A DNA stretch of 37,143 nt, taken from contig NZ_LOJP01000001.1 in NCBI RefSeq assembly GCF_001553785.1, positions 3,906,691 through 3,943,833 of the forward strand, in the 5' to 3' direction. The notes below the pieces were generated by a model that saw only the letters and a list, made by a program, of their open reading frames with translations, ran no database searches and was not told the DNA's origin. Source of the stretch: Actinoplanes sp. TFC3 (lineage in GTDB: Bacteria; Actinomycetota; Actinomycetes; Mycobacteriales; Micromonosporaceae). Position numbers and translations under genes: made by a program. Shown here in pieces: positions 15,564-23,185 of the stretch (the first letter of the stretch is position 1; each line of letters opens with the position of its first letter).

Positions 15564-17185
15564 GCGCTCACCACCCGGCGCTGGATCGCCTTGAGCTTGC
15601 GCATGACCTTGTTCTCGCCGCGGCCGAAGTAGTCGTGCAACCGGGTGTACTCCTCGAACAGCTCGTCGTAGACCGCGCCGGCCTCGGGGTCGGGCTGGTA
15701 GACGGCCTCCTGCTTGCTGCCCATCACCGCGGCAGCGGCCCGCACATCCGGGTACGCCCCGGCCGCGGCGGCAGCGTGGATGGCCGAGCCGAGCGCGGGG
15801 CCCTGGTCCGAGCCGATCAGCGACAGCGGGCGCTTGAGCACGTCGGCGTAGATCTGCATGACCAGCGGGTTCTTCTGCAACCCACCGGCGACGACGAACT
15901 CGCGCACAGCCACGCCGGCGTTCTCGAACGTCTCGACGATGGTGCGGGTGCCGTACGCGGTGGCCTCGATGACCGCGCGGTAGACGTCCTCGGGTCTGGT
16001 CGCCAGCGTCTCGCCGACCACCAGGCCGGACAGCTCGTGGTCGACCAGCACCGAGCGGTTGCCGCTGTGCCAGTCGAGCACCAGCAGGCCGTGCTGACCA
16101 GGCTTCTGCTTCGCGGCCAGTTCAGTCAACTTCTCGTGGGTCCAGGTCGGCGGCACGTAGTGGGCGAAGATGTCCCCGACACCGCTCTGCCCGGCCTCGT
16201 ACCCGTAGGAACCGGCCACGATGCCGCCGTCGACCACGCCGCACATGCCCGGCACGACCTTGACGTCGTTGTCATTCATCACGTGACAGGTCGACGTGCC
16301 CATGATGGCCACCATCTGACCCGCTTCGAGCGCCTGCGCGGCGGCCGAGGTGACGTGCGCGTCGACGTTGCCGACCGCGACCGTGATGCCCTGAGGCAGC
16401 CCGGTCCACTCGGCGGCCTGCGCGCTCAGCGTGCCGGCCGCCTCGCCGAGCTGCCCGATCGGCTGGTCCAGCTTGTCGGCGACGAAGCTCGCGAACGCCG
16501 GGTTGAGCTCGCCGAGAAACTCCCGCGAGGGGTAGTGACCGTCCTGGCGGATGCCCTTGTACCCGGCGGTGCAGGCGTTGCGCACGTAGCTGCCGGTGAG
16601 CTGCCAGACGATCCAGTCGGCGGCCTCGACCCAGCGGTCCATGGCCGCGTACACCTCGGGGTCCTCCTCCAGGACCTGCAGGCCCTTGGCGAACTCCCAC
16701 TCCGAGGAGATGAACCCGCCGTAGCGCGGCAGCCACGACTCGCCGCGCTTGGCGGCGAGCTGGTTGATGCGGTCGGCGTGCTGCTGGGCGGCGTGGTGGC
16801 GCCACAGTTTGACGTACGCGTGCGGGCGGTCGGCGAACTGCGGCACCTCGTTGAGCGGGGTGCCGTCCGCGGTGGCCGGGACCATCGTGCACGCCGTGAA
16901 GTCGGTGCCGATGCCGATGACCTCGGACGCGTCGATACCGGCGGCTCGTACGGCGGCGGGCACCGCGGTCCTGAGCACCTCGACGTAGTCGGCGGGCACC
17001 TGCAGGGCCCAGCCGGGGCCGAGCCGGGTGCCGCCCGGCAGGGCCTCGGTGAGCACGGCGTGCGGGTATTCGTGAACAGCGGAACCGAGTTCGGCGCCGT
17101 CGCAGACGCGGACAACAACAGCGCGTCCGCTCAGGGTGCCGTAGTCGACGCCGATCACATAGGACCCGGACGGTGCGACGGACAT
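15560..17185 (-). CDS. araB: L-ribulokinase
   Basis: 541 aa, FGGY carbohydrate kinase. The N-terminal phosphate loop is GVDYGTLSGRAVVV and the second phosphate-binding segment is VGNVDAHVTSAAA. ATP-site motifs IMGTSTCHVM and FVVAGGLQKNPLVMQIYADVL lie in the C-terminal half, and DQGPALGSAIHAA follows. Together with the AraB-like QFADRPHAYVKLWRHHAAQ region these identify ribulokinase. It phosphorylates L-ribulose with ATP. The ATG at 17185 was chosen because GGAGG lies about 9 bases upstream; a longer frame to 17281 would cross the promoter and operator. It is the first gene of araBDA. Confidence 0.96.
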   Translation of the reverse strand: MSVAPSGSYVIGVDYGTLSGRAVVVRVCDGAELGSAVHEYPHAVLTEALPGGTRLGPGWALQVPADYVEVLRTAVPAAVRAAGIDASEVIGIGTDFTACTMVPATADGTPLNEVPQFADRPHAYVKLWRHHAAQQHADRINQLAAKRGESWLPRYGGFISSEWEFAKGLQVLEEDPEVYAAMDRWVEAADWIVWQLTGSYVRNACTAGYKGIRQDGHYPSREFLGELNPAFASFVADKLDQPIGQLGEAAGTLSAQAAEWTGLPQGITVAVGNVDAHVTSAAAQALEAGQMVAIMGTSTCHVMNDNDVKVVPGMCGVVDGGIVAGSYGYEAGQSGVGDIFAHYVPPTWTHEKLTELAAKQKPGQHGLLVLDWHSGNRSVLVDHELSGLVVGETLATRPEDVYRAVIEATAYGTRTIVETFENAGVAVREFVVAGGLQKNPLVMQIYADVLKRPLSLIGSDQGPALGSAIHAAAAAGAYPDVRAAAAVMGSKQEAVYQPDPEAGAVYDELFEEYTRLHDYFGRGENKVMRKLKAIQRRVVSA

Positions 17186-17252
17186 GGTGACGTACCTCCG
17201 CGAAGGGGGGATCCGGCGTGTCACAGGACACACGCCGGGCGGCGTGGCTCCG

Positions 17253-17281
17253 AGTGTGAGCGCTAACAATTGGAGTGTCAA
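17253..17281 (-). promoter_or_regulatory. araBDA promoter with embedded LacI-type operator
   Basis: On the minus strand, a consensus -35 TTGACA (plus 17276-17281) is followed by a 17-base spacer and a -10-like CACACT (plus 17253-17258). The near-palindrome TGTGAGCGCTAACA (17255-17268) lies across the spacer and -10. Apart from one base it equals the site before lacI (TGTTAGCGATCACA, read on the other strand). Bound regulator would block RNA polymerase, with arabinose presumably as inducer. Confidence 0.8.
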
Positions 17282-17355
17282 CCGGTCGGCGGCAACAAAC
17301 TGGCAATGTCAGCGAAATGCCCGGGTTCTCCGGCTCTCTGCGTGTGGTTCGTTCG

Positions 17356-18372
17356 TCAGGCGCGCGGTTCGGCGACGCTGGCGCGTTCGACCAGGGTCGG
17401 TGCGATGACGACCTGCTCGCCCTCGGTGGCGCTGCCGGAGATCTGCTGCAGCAACAACTCCAGCCCGGCGTGGGCGACCTCGTGGAACGATTGCCGCACG
17501 GTGGTCAGCGGCGGGATGTAGTACGCCGCCTCGGGCACGTCGTCGAAGCCGATCACGCTCACGTCGGCAGGCACGCGCAGACCGCGTTCGTTCAGCGCGC
17601 GCAGCAACCCGAGCGCCTGGGCATCGTTCGCGGTGAAGATGGCGGTGACCTCGGGCATGCGCGCGAGCATCCGCCCGGCGTCGTAGCCGGAGGACGGGGA
17701 CCACTGCCCTGCGACCATTGGCGGGATCTCGGCGCCGGCGGCCTGCAACGCGGACCGCCAGCCCTCGATGCGCCCGGCCGCGTCGTACCAATCGGGAGGA
17801 CCGGAGACATGCCATACCGTACGGTGCCCGGCGCCCAGTAACCGTTGCGTCGCCAAGCGCGCCCCGGCCGCCTGGTCAACGGTGACCAGGGCCTGCGAGC
17901 GAGCCGGGTCGCCGTCGATGGTCACCAGCGGGACGTCCTCGGGCATGCCCTCCAGCGCGTCGTCGGCCGAGGCGACCGGCGCGATCACGACCAGCCCGGC
18001 GACGCGCTGGTCGAGGTGGCGGTCCACGGCCCCGGCGATGGACTCGCGGTCCAGGCGGTTGACACTGCCGACGCTGACCGCGAACCCGGCTTCGGCGGCG
18101 GCTTGCTCGAACGCGGCCAGCAGCGAGGCGGGGCCGTACAGGGTGGTGTTCTGGGCGACGATACCGATCAACTGGGAGCGACCGGTGACCAGGGCGCGGG
18201 CGGCGCGGTTGGGGCGGTAGCCAAGTTCGGCGATGGCTGCTCGTACCCGTAAACGGGTCTGCTCCCGGACGTTGGGATGGTCGTTGAGCACGCGCGACAC
18301 GGTCTGGTGCGACACGCCCGCCAGCTTCGCGACATCGGTCATGGCGGGACTGCGGACCGATCTGACGTCCAT
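17356..18372 (-). CDS. LacI-family regulator of the arabinose genes
   Basis: 338 aa from the ATG at 18372, with GAGG about 8 bases upstream. The N-terminal helix-turn-helix is TDVAKLAGVSHQTVSRVLNDHPNV, followed by the hinge helix in YRPNRAARALVTGRS. The remainder is a periplasmic-binding-like effector domain with VIAPVASADDALEG, TVDQAAGARLATQRLLGAGH, FTANDAQALGLLRAL and VSVIGFDDVPEAAYYIPPLTTVRQ, the last being the typical LacI C-terminal signature. It is encoded just upstream of araB in the same direction. Very similar operators in its own and the araB promoter point to control of araBDA and autoregulation. The effector is likely L-arabinose, though the sequence does not show this. Confidence 0.92.
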   Translation of the reverse strand: MDVRSVRSPAMTDVAKLAGVSHQTVSRVLNDHPNVREQTRLRVRAAIAELGYRPNRAARALVTGRSQLIGIVAQNTTLYGPASLLAAFEQAAAEAGFAVSVGSVNRLDRESIAGAVDRHLDQRVAGLVVIAPVASADDALEGMPEDVPLVTIDGDPARSQALVTVDQAAGARLATQRLLGAGHRTVWHVSGPPDWYDAAGRIEGWRSALQAAGAEIPPMVAGQWSPSSGYDAGRMLARMPEVTAIFTANDAQALGLLRALNERGLRVPADVSVIGFDDVPEAAYYIPPLTTVRQSFHEVAHAGLELLLQQISGSATEGEQVVIAPTLVERASVAEPRA

Positions 18373-18489
18373 AGCCGCACCTCGTCCCCGGTCCCGACCG
18401 CACGTCACCGCACGGTCGCCGCATCGTAGCGCCGAACGCCCGGCCGCCGATGGACCGCGTGTGCGTCCCGGCACCCGAACCCTGCGCGT

Positions 18490-18518
18490 ATTGTTAGCGA
18501 TCACAAGAACGGCGTCAA
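18490..18518 (-). promoter_or_regulatory. lacI promoter with arabinose-type operator
   Basis: On the minus strand, TTGACG (plus 18513-18518), a 17-base spacer and AACAAT (plus 18490-18495, 4 of 6 matches to TATAAT) form a convincing -35/-10. The operator TGTTAGCGATCACA (18492-18505) overlaps the -10. It shares 13 of 14 bases with the reverse complement of the araB operator, TGTTAGCGCTCACA. The transcript start would be about 110 bases before the ATG. This predicts autoregulation. Confidence 0.75.
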
Positions 18519-18564
18519 CGCCCGGGCGCACCGGACAGGCGCCGGATAAGTACGCTCAGCAGTG

Positions 18565-19995
18565 ATGGACGAGAGCCCGCTGCCCGAGCCGCCGAGCGGC
18601 CATGTCGTGCTGGCCGGGGGGCGCGAGGAGGGCTTCACCTCGCTGCGCCGCCCCGCCCGGCCCCGCGCCGAACGCTACGAGCTGGGCCGGTCGCTGCGCG
18701 AGCGCTCGCCCCGCTCCGATCTGGCCAACTGGATGTGCGCATCGGATCGCACCGACCCGATCGAGCAGCTCGTCGAGGCTCATCGGGGACGGCTGGACTG
18801 GCTGATCCCGGTGCGGGTGGGGCGGATGGTGGCTTCGCCGTACGCGTTCCTGCGCGGCTCGGCGAACCTCATGGCCGACGACTTCGCGACCTTGGCGCAC
18901 ACGGGAATCACGCCGGTTATCTGCGGCGACGCGCACCTGGGCAACTTCGGGTTCTACGCCTCACCCGAACGCGAGCTCGTGTTCGACCTCAACGACTTCG
19001 ACGAGGCGCACCCCGGGGCCTGGGAATGGGACCTGCGCCGCCTGGTCACCAGCGTGTATGTGGCAGGCCGGCAAAACGGTTTCCGCGAGACCGACTGCGC
19101 CGACGCGGTGCACCACTGCGTGCACGAATACCGGGATCAGATCGGGCACCTGGCCGAGCAGCCGCTGCTGGCCCGCTCGTTCGACACCGTGGACGTCGAC
19201 GACATGCGCAAGGCGGCAAGCAAGGCAAGCTTCAAGGAAGAAATCGAACGCGCCGCCCGCCGCGCCCGCCGCCGCACCAGCGACCGCGCGCTCCCCCGCT
19301 TCACCGAGCAACGCGACGGCACAGCCCGGCTGGTGCAGGAGCCACCCCTGATCACCCGCCCCAGCGAGGAGGAACAGGAACAACTGGCCGAGGCGCTGGA
19401 CGGCTACCTCAACACGCTGCCCCCGCACTGGGCGCGAATCCTGGCCGGGTACCGGATCGTCGACATTGCGCACAAGGTGGTCGGTGTCGGGTCGGTGGGG
19501 CTGCGGGCGTACGTGGCGCTGTGCGAGGGAAGCACGCCCGATGACGTGGTGTTCCTGCAGCTCAAGCAGGCCCGCCGCTCGGTGATCGCCAAACACCAGC
19601 ACGGCGCCGCGGCTTGGCACCGGCACCAGGGTCAGCGGGTGGTGGAGTACCAGCAGGCGCTGCAGACGGTCAGCGACCCACTGCTGGGGTGGACCACTGT
19701 CGGAGATCTGCAGTACTACGTGCGCCAGTTCCGTGACATGAAGGGCGCTATCGTGGTCGAGGACATCAACGCCTCGGCCCTGCAGGACTACGCCGGCATC
19801 TGCGGCTACCTGCTCGCCAAGAGCCACGCCCGGACCAGCGGCGCGTCCATGATCGCCGGGTACGTCGGCGGCAGCGACAAACTGGACGAGATGTTGAGCC
19901 GGTTCGCCCGCGCGTACGCCGACCAGGTGGAAGCCGACCACCAGCAACTGGTGGAGGCCGTCCGCACGGGAGTGCTGCCGGCGGTCACCGCTTGA
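18565..19995 (+). CDS. DUF2252 family protein
   Basis: 476 aa. The family hallmarks are clear: MVASPYAFLRGSANLMADD (about 88-106), the CGDAHLGNFGFY motif (120-131) and DLNDFDEAHPGAWEWDLRRL (141-160). A later segment reads HKVVGVGSVGLRAYVAL, followed by VFLQLKQARRS. The GDxHxxNF and DFDE motifs resemble the catalytic loop and metal site of aminoglycoside-phosphotransferase-type kinases. A small-molecule or protein kinase activity is therefore inferred, with unknown substrate. A GTG three bases before the ATG is an alternative start. It is divergent from lacI. The F420/flavin-type oxidoreductase begins 28 bases downstream and may be co-transcribed. Confidence 0.88.
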   Translation: MDESPLPEPPSGHVVLAGGREEGFTSLRRPARPRAERYELGRSLRERSPRSDLANWMCASDRTDPIEQLVEAHRGRLDWLIPVRVGRMVASPYAFLRGSANLMADDFATLAHTGITPVICGDAHLGNFGFYASPERELVFDLNDFDEAHPGAWEWDLRRLVTSVYVAGRQNGFRETDCADAVHHCVHEYRDQIGHLAEQPLLARSFDTVDVDDMRKAASKASFKEEIERAARRARRRTSDRALPRFTEQRDGTARLVQEPPLITRPSEEEQEQLAEALDGYLNTLPPHWARILAGYRIVDIAHKVVGVGSVGLRAYVALCEGSTPDDVVFLQLKQARRSVIAKHQHGAAAWHRHQGQRVVEYQQALQTVSDPLLGWTTVGDLQYYVRQFRDMKGAIVVEDINASALQDYAGICGYLLAKSHARTSGASMIAGYVGGSDKLDEMLSRFARAYADQVEADHQQLVEAVRTGVLPAVTA

Positions 19996-20023
19996 TGTTC
20001 AGTCACCTCTTGGAAAGGCCAGC

Positions 20024-20434
20024 ATGAGCGGCAAGCTTGACCTCACCACACCGGCGGTCATCGAGTTCTGGACCGAGCGCCACCTGACCACCCTGACAAC
20101 CCTCCGGGCCGACGGCTCCCCGCACGTATCCCCGGTGGGGGCAACAGTGGACGCCGGAACAGCCATCCTCAGGGTGATCTCGTCGAGCACGTCGGCCAAG
20201 GTCCGCCACATCCTCAACGGCGACGGCCGCGTAGCAATCTGCCAGGTCGACGGCCCCCGCTGGTGCACCATCGAAGGCAAAGCGGTGATCCGCAACGACC
20301 CCGGCGCCGTAGCCGACGCGGAGCAGAGGTACGCAGACCGCTACCGGCAGCCGCGCCCGAACCCGCAGCGCGTTGTCATCGAGGTGGCCATCACGAAGGT
20401 TCTCGGGTCGGCGAGCCTGGGGGCGTCCCGGTAG
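20024..20434 (+). CDS. PPOX-class (F420/flavin-dependent) oxidoreductase
   Basis: 136 aa split-barrel protein of the pyridoxamine-5'-phosphate-oxidase-like superfamily. The pattern FWTERHLTTLTTLRADGSPHVSPVGATVD (about 15-43) is typical of the small actinobacterial members. SSSTSAKVRHILNGDGRVAICQVDGPRWCTIEGKAVI covers the cofactor-contact strand-helix-strand. The family uses F420 or FMN in reductive chemistry and sometimes heme or biliverdin handling; which one applies here is not visible. A good ribosome-binding site, GGAAAGG, lies 5 bases before the ATG. It follows the DUF2252 gene by 28 bases. Two hairpins downstream (20474-20528) probably end the transcript. Confidence 0.88.
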   Translation: MSGKLDLTTPAVIEFWTERHLTTLTTLRADGSPHVSPVGATVDAGTAILRVISSSTSAKVRHILNGDGRVAICQVDGPRWCTIEGKAVIRNDPGAVADAEQRYADRYRQPRPNPQRVVIEVAITKVLGSASLGASR

Positions 20435-20473
20435 GGGCCGAGTTCGCTCCTCGCCGGCGCGCGGGCATGCGGA

Positions 20474-20508
20474 ACCGGCCGGGGGTACCGCAACTACCCC
20501 CGGCCGGT
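20474..20508 (+). terminator. Strong hairpin terminator after the PPOX gene
   Basis: A perfect 14-bp stem, ACCGGCCGGGGGTA (20474-20487) with 20495-20508, closes a 7-base loop CCGCAAC. It lies 40 bases after the oxidoreductase stop. It has no U-run, as is usual in actinomycetes. Confidence 0.8.
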
Positions 20509-20528
20509 CCCTACGCCCATCGTAGGGA
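20508..20528 (+). terminator. Second, abutting hairpin
   Basis: TCCCTACG (20508-20515) pairs with CGTAGGGA (20521-20528) around CCCAT. It shares its first base with the end of the preceding 14-bp stem, giving a back-to-back double terminator. Confidence 0.65.
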
Positions 20529-20736
20529 ATGCCGTGACCATCCGGCTCGCCCCGGGCGTCACGGTATGTTTCGCTTCCACTACTCGTCCTACCTGACCCG
20601 GCTGTCCCCGTCGATGAAATCCGCGGTGTTCGGACCAACCGTCGCCCGTGAAGGGGCCGATCGGACAGCACTATGCGAACCCCCGGCCACCCCGCGCCGC
20701 CCTCAGCCCCGCGTGCCCGTTCACATTGCAGTGATC

Positions 20737-20794
20737 TTTCGGCGCCCGAAATCAACAGGATGCATTGACATCGCTGATCGCCGGGGCTGATGCT
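20737..20794 (+). promoter_or_regulatory. Candidate GH43 promoter with upstream inverted repeat
   Basis: The inverted repeat TTTCGG-CGC-CCGAAA (20737-20751) lies 13 bases upstream of a consensus -35 TTGACA (20765-20770). An 18-base spacer later comes the weak -10 GATGCT (20789-20794, 3 of 6 matches). The repeat has the size of a LacI- or TetR-type operator and differs from the araB/lacI operators, so a different regulator may act here. Tentative. Confidence 0.4.
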
Positions 20795-20913
20795 GCTGAC
20801 GTCAGGGGTGCTTCCCCAACGTGCCCGCCTGCGGCATCCCTGTCCGGACGCCCTCCCCCCGCCCTCCACCACCGGCGCGTCAAAATCGGCGGCTGATCCC
20901 GTGGGTCGTGATC

Positions 20914-21990
20914 ATGAAGATTTCCCGCCGGTTTGCCGGCCTCGCCGCTCTCCTCGTTGCCGGTTTGCTCGGCACCACCGTCCACATTGTTACCACTGCC
21001 GAAAGTGCCGATGCGGCGCAGACCTCGTTGCGTGCCGCCGATCCCAGCGTGTTGCGCGTCGGTGGTACGTACGTCGGTGTTCAGTCCGTGGGCGACAACG
21101 GCATCGCCGTACGGCAGGCGTCGTCCCCGGCCGGGCTCGCAACGGCCGCCGCTCGCACCGTCTTCACCGATTCCCAGCGACTCGGCGAGGTCTGGGCGCC
21201 GGAGATCCACTATGACGGCGGACGCTACTACATCTATTTCACGATGGGCGCCGGCGCGAACCACCGCATGTACGTGATCAGCTCGGCAACCGCGGACAGT
21301 GGTTACGGCGGTGCCACCAAGCTCAACCTGCCCGATGACCGCTGGGCGATCGACGGCACGATGTTCGTGTTCAACGGCCAGCGCTACTTCGTGTGGTCCG
21401 GCTGGGCGGGCACCACCAACGTCGAGCAGAACCTGTACATCGCCAAGATGACCAGCCCCACCACCGCGACGGGCAGCCGGGCCGTCATCTCCCAGCCCCG
21501 CGAGTCCTGGGAACGAGTCGTCGGGAACCCGTTCATCAACGAGGCTCCCGAGGCCATCAAGGACCCCAACGGCCAACTGCACGTGACGTACTCGGCCAAC
21601 GGTAGCTGGAGCGAGCAGTACTGCATCGCTGACCTGCGCCTGCGAGCCGGCGGTGACCCCATGTACGTGTGGGACTGGTACAAGTCCAACGGATGCCTGT
21701 TCGGCTCGAACCGCAGCACCATGATGGCCGGCTGGGACCCGACCCTGTACGTCAACGGCCCGGGCCACCACTCGTTCGTCCTGCTCAACGGCGACATCAA
21801 CACCAGCCCGCCGGCCGGCTCGAGCTTCCCGCTGATGTTCCACGCGGTCGCGAAGGGCACGCCGTACGCCTGGTCGAACCGCTACTGGTACACCGGCTCG
21901 TTCATGTGGTGGGGCGCCATCACCTACAGCCGCGCGAACGTTCCCGGCTCGACCACGAACACCGGCTACAGCATCAAGTTCTTCGAGTAA
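20914..21990 (+). CDS. Secreted GH43 glycosidase (arabinofuranosidase/xylosidase type)
   Basis: 358 aa. The signal peptide starts MKISRRFAGLAALLVAGLLG, with cleavage likely after SADA (about residue 34). The five-bladed propeller motifs of GH43 follow: the catalytic base Asp in ADPSVLRVGGTYVG, EVWAPEIHYDGGRYYIYFT, the pKa-modulating Asp in WAIDGTMFVFNGQRYFVWSGW, and the acid Glu in FINEAPEAIKDPNGQLHVTYS. It acts outside the cell on arabinose- or xylose-containing hemicellulose or pectin. The nearby arabinose uptake and catabolism genes make an arabinose-releasing role attractive, but GH43 specificity cannot be read reliably. The ATG at 20914 was chosen because it begins the signal peptide; its ribosome-binding site is weak. 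Confidence 0.88.
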   Translation: MKISRRFAGLAALLVAGLLGTTVHIVTTAESADAAQTSLRAADPSVLRVGGTYVGVQSVGDNGIAVRQASSPAGLATAAARTVFTDSQRLGEVWAPEIHYDGGRYYIYFTMGAGANHRMYVISSATADSGYGGATKLNLPDDRWAIDGTMFVFNGQRYFVWSGWAGTTNVEQNLYIAKMTSPTTATGSRAVISQPRESWERVVGNPFINEAPEAIKDPNGQLHVTYSANGSWSEQYCIADLRLRAGGDPMYVWDWYKSNGCLFGSNRSTMMAGWDPTLYVNGPGHHSFVLLNGDINTSPPAGSSFPLMFHAVAKGTPYAWSNRYWYTGSFMWWGAITYSRANVPGSTTNTGYSIKFFE

Positions 21991-21998
21991 TCCTTTCC

Positions 21999-22035
21999 GG
22001 ACAGCCCGCGCTTGCCCGCGTGGCGCGGGCTGTCC
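21999..22035. terminator. Bidirectional terminator between GH43 and lipoprotein
   Basis: GGACAGCCCGCG (21999-22010) pairs perfectly with 22024-22035, with one more C-G pair inside. It lies 9 bases after the GH43 stop and 20 bases before the end of the convergent lipoprotein gene, so it can serve both. Confidence 0.8.
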
Positions 22036-22055
22036 TGCCGATTGCCGGGCCGGCT

Positions 22056-22991
22056 CTACTGGAAGCTGACCAGCTCCGGCACGTTCTTGAACTTCAGCAG
22101 GTCCTCGGCGCTGTAGCGCTTGATGTCCTCGTCGTAGAACAGCTTGTAGCCCAGGTGGAACTGCTGCGGACGACGCAACCGGTCCCAGGTGGCGTTCTTC
22201 TCGGATCGGGTGCCGAACCCGTCGACGTGCTGCACCATCGCCAGGCCGGGTCGCTTCTCGATGCTGGCGATGTCCGGCATCATCGACGCGCGGAACTGGT
22301 GCAGCACGAACAGCTTCTCGGGCAGGTTGTGCTGCTCGACCAGCCCCGACACGTAGTCCGAAACCCGGTTGACCTCGGATGCCTGCACGGTGCCGATGGT
22401 CTTGCCGGGCACCTTGCCCTTGGGCATGCGCCACTCCGGATCGAGCGCCAGGCCGACGTGGGGCTCCAGCAGGAACCGCTCGAGTTGTTTGGCCTGAGGA
22501 AGAAAGTCACCCCGGCCCGGCTGCAGGTCGAGGATCACCATGACCTTGTTGCGTTTGGCCTGGTCGACGTACTGCTGGATCTTGTCCATGCCGATCATCT
22601 GGCTGTAGTCGCCATCGCGGCCCGGACCCGCCTGGGCCACGCTGGCGATCAACTCGTAGGCGGGCTGGACCTTACGGTCGCCGGCGAAGGGCTTCGCGGC
22701 GGCTCGCAGCTTGGGCAGCATCTTGCTCGGATCGCCCTCACCCAGCACTCCCAGCGTGCCGGTCCCCGGAGTGCCGTAGTAGGCCACCACGCGATAGGTG
22801 GGGAACACCTTGGTGCCGCCTTGCGGTAGCTGCTGAGCGGCGGCCGGGGGCGTCGGCGCGGGCGCGGGAGGCGCCACGGTTGGTGCGGCGGAAGGGGACG
22901 TGGGCGCAGCAGTTGGTTGCGGTTCTTTGTCGGCTCCGCATCCGGCGAGCGCCACGGTGAGCAACAGGGAAAGAAAGCGGCGGATCAGCAC
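22056..22991 (-). CDS. Lipoprotein of unknown function, possible TIM-barrel
   Basis: 311 aa from the GTG at 22991, with a strong GAGGAGG about 7 bases upstream. The lipoprotein signal is IRRFLSLLLTVALAGC (C about 17), followed by an Ala/Pro/Thr linker of about 45 residues (typical wall-spanning spacer). The globular part begins FPTYRVVAYYGTPGTGTLGVLG. Alternating strands and helices follow, with VQPAYELIASVAQ, NKVMVILDLQPGRGDFLPQAKQL, LLEPHVGLALDPEWRM and LVEQHNLPEKLFVLHQF. The order suggests a (beta/alpha)8 barrel, perhaps glycosidase-like (acidic residues in LDLQPGRGD and LDPEW at strand ends). I do not recognise the family by name. It converges on the GH43 gene with a shared terminator. 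Confidence 0.75.
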   Translation of the reverse strand: MLIRRFLSLLLTVALAGCGADKEPQPTAAPTSPSAAPTVAPPAPAPTPPAAAQQLPQGGTKVFPTYRVVAYYGTPGTGTLGVLGEGDPSKMLPKLRAAAKPFAGDRKVQPAYELIASVAQAGPGRDGDYSQMIGMDKIQQYVDQAKRNKVMVILDLQPGRGDFLPQAKQLERFLLEPHVGLALDPEWRMPKGKVPGKTIGTVQASEVNRVSDYVSGLVEQHNLPEKLFVLHQFRASMMPDIASIEKRPGLAMVQHVDGFGTRSEKNATWDRLRRPQQFHLGYKLFYDEDIKRYSAEDLLKFKNVPELVSFQ

Positions 22992-23185
22992 AATCGACCT
23001 CCTCGGCTGCGAGTCCGGCCACCGTACTGCGGGCGGCCGGGTGGCGTCAGCGCCGACGGCGTCCGCCTGAGCTGCGAGATTCTCCATCAGGGCAGGTCAG
23101 AGGCTCGGCATGATGCTCGCCACCACCTCAGGGTCCGGGTTGGACGGCACGGAAATGTCACACCCCAGGGGTAGCGTCCTTGCCC

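Larger units (their letters stand above)
20435..20913. other. Intergenic region upstream of the GH43 gene
   Basis: 479 bases without a convincing gene. It contains the two terminator hairpins of the preceding gene (20474-20528), then about 200 unremarkable bases. An inverted repeat follows at 20737-20751, next to a candidate GH43 promoter at 20765-20794, with a roughly 110-base leader before the ATG. Short open frames here have no ribosome-binding site or recognisable product. Confidence 0.65.

Noticed and set aside
13405..18372. Horizontal transfer of the arabinose block
   Set aside because: Composition, codon use and overlap style match the neighbours, and there are no flanking repeats, tRNA or integrase.
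20774..20780. Arabinose operator half-site TGATCGC in the GH43 promoter
   Set aside because: Only 7 of 14 positions match, which is expected by chance in such sequence.
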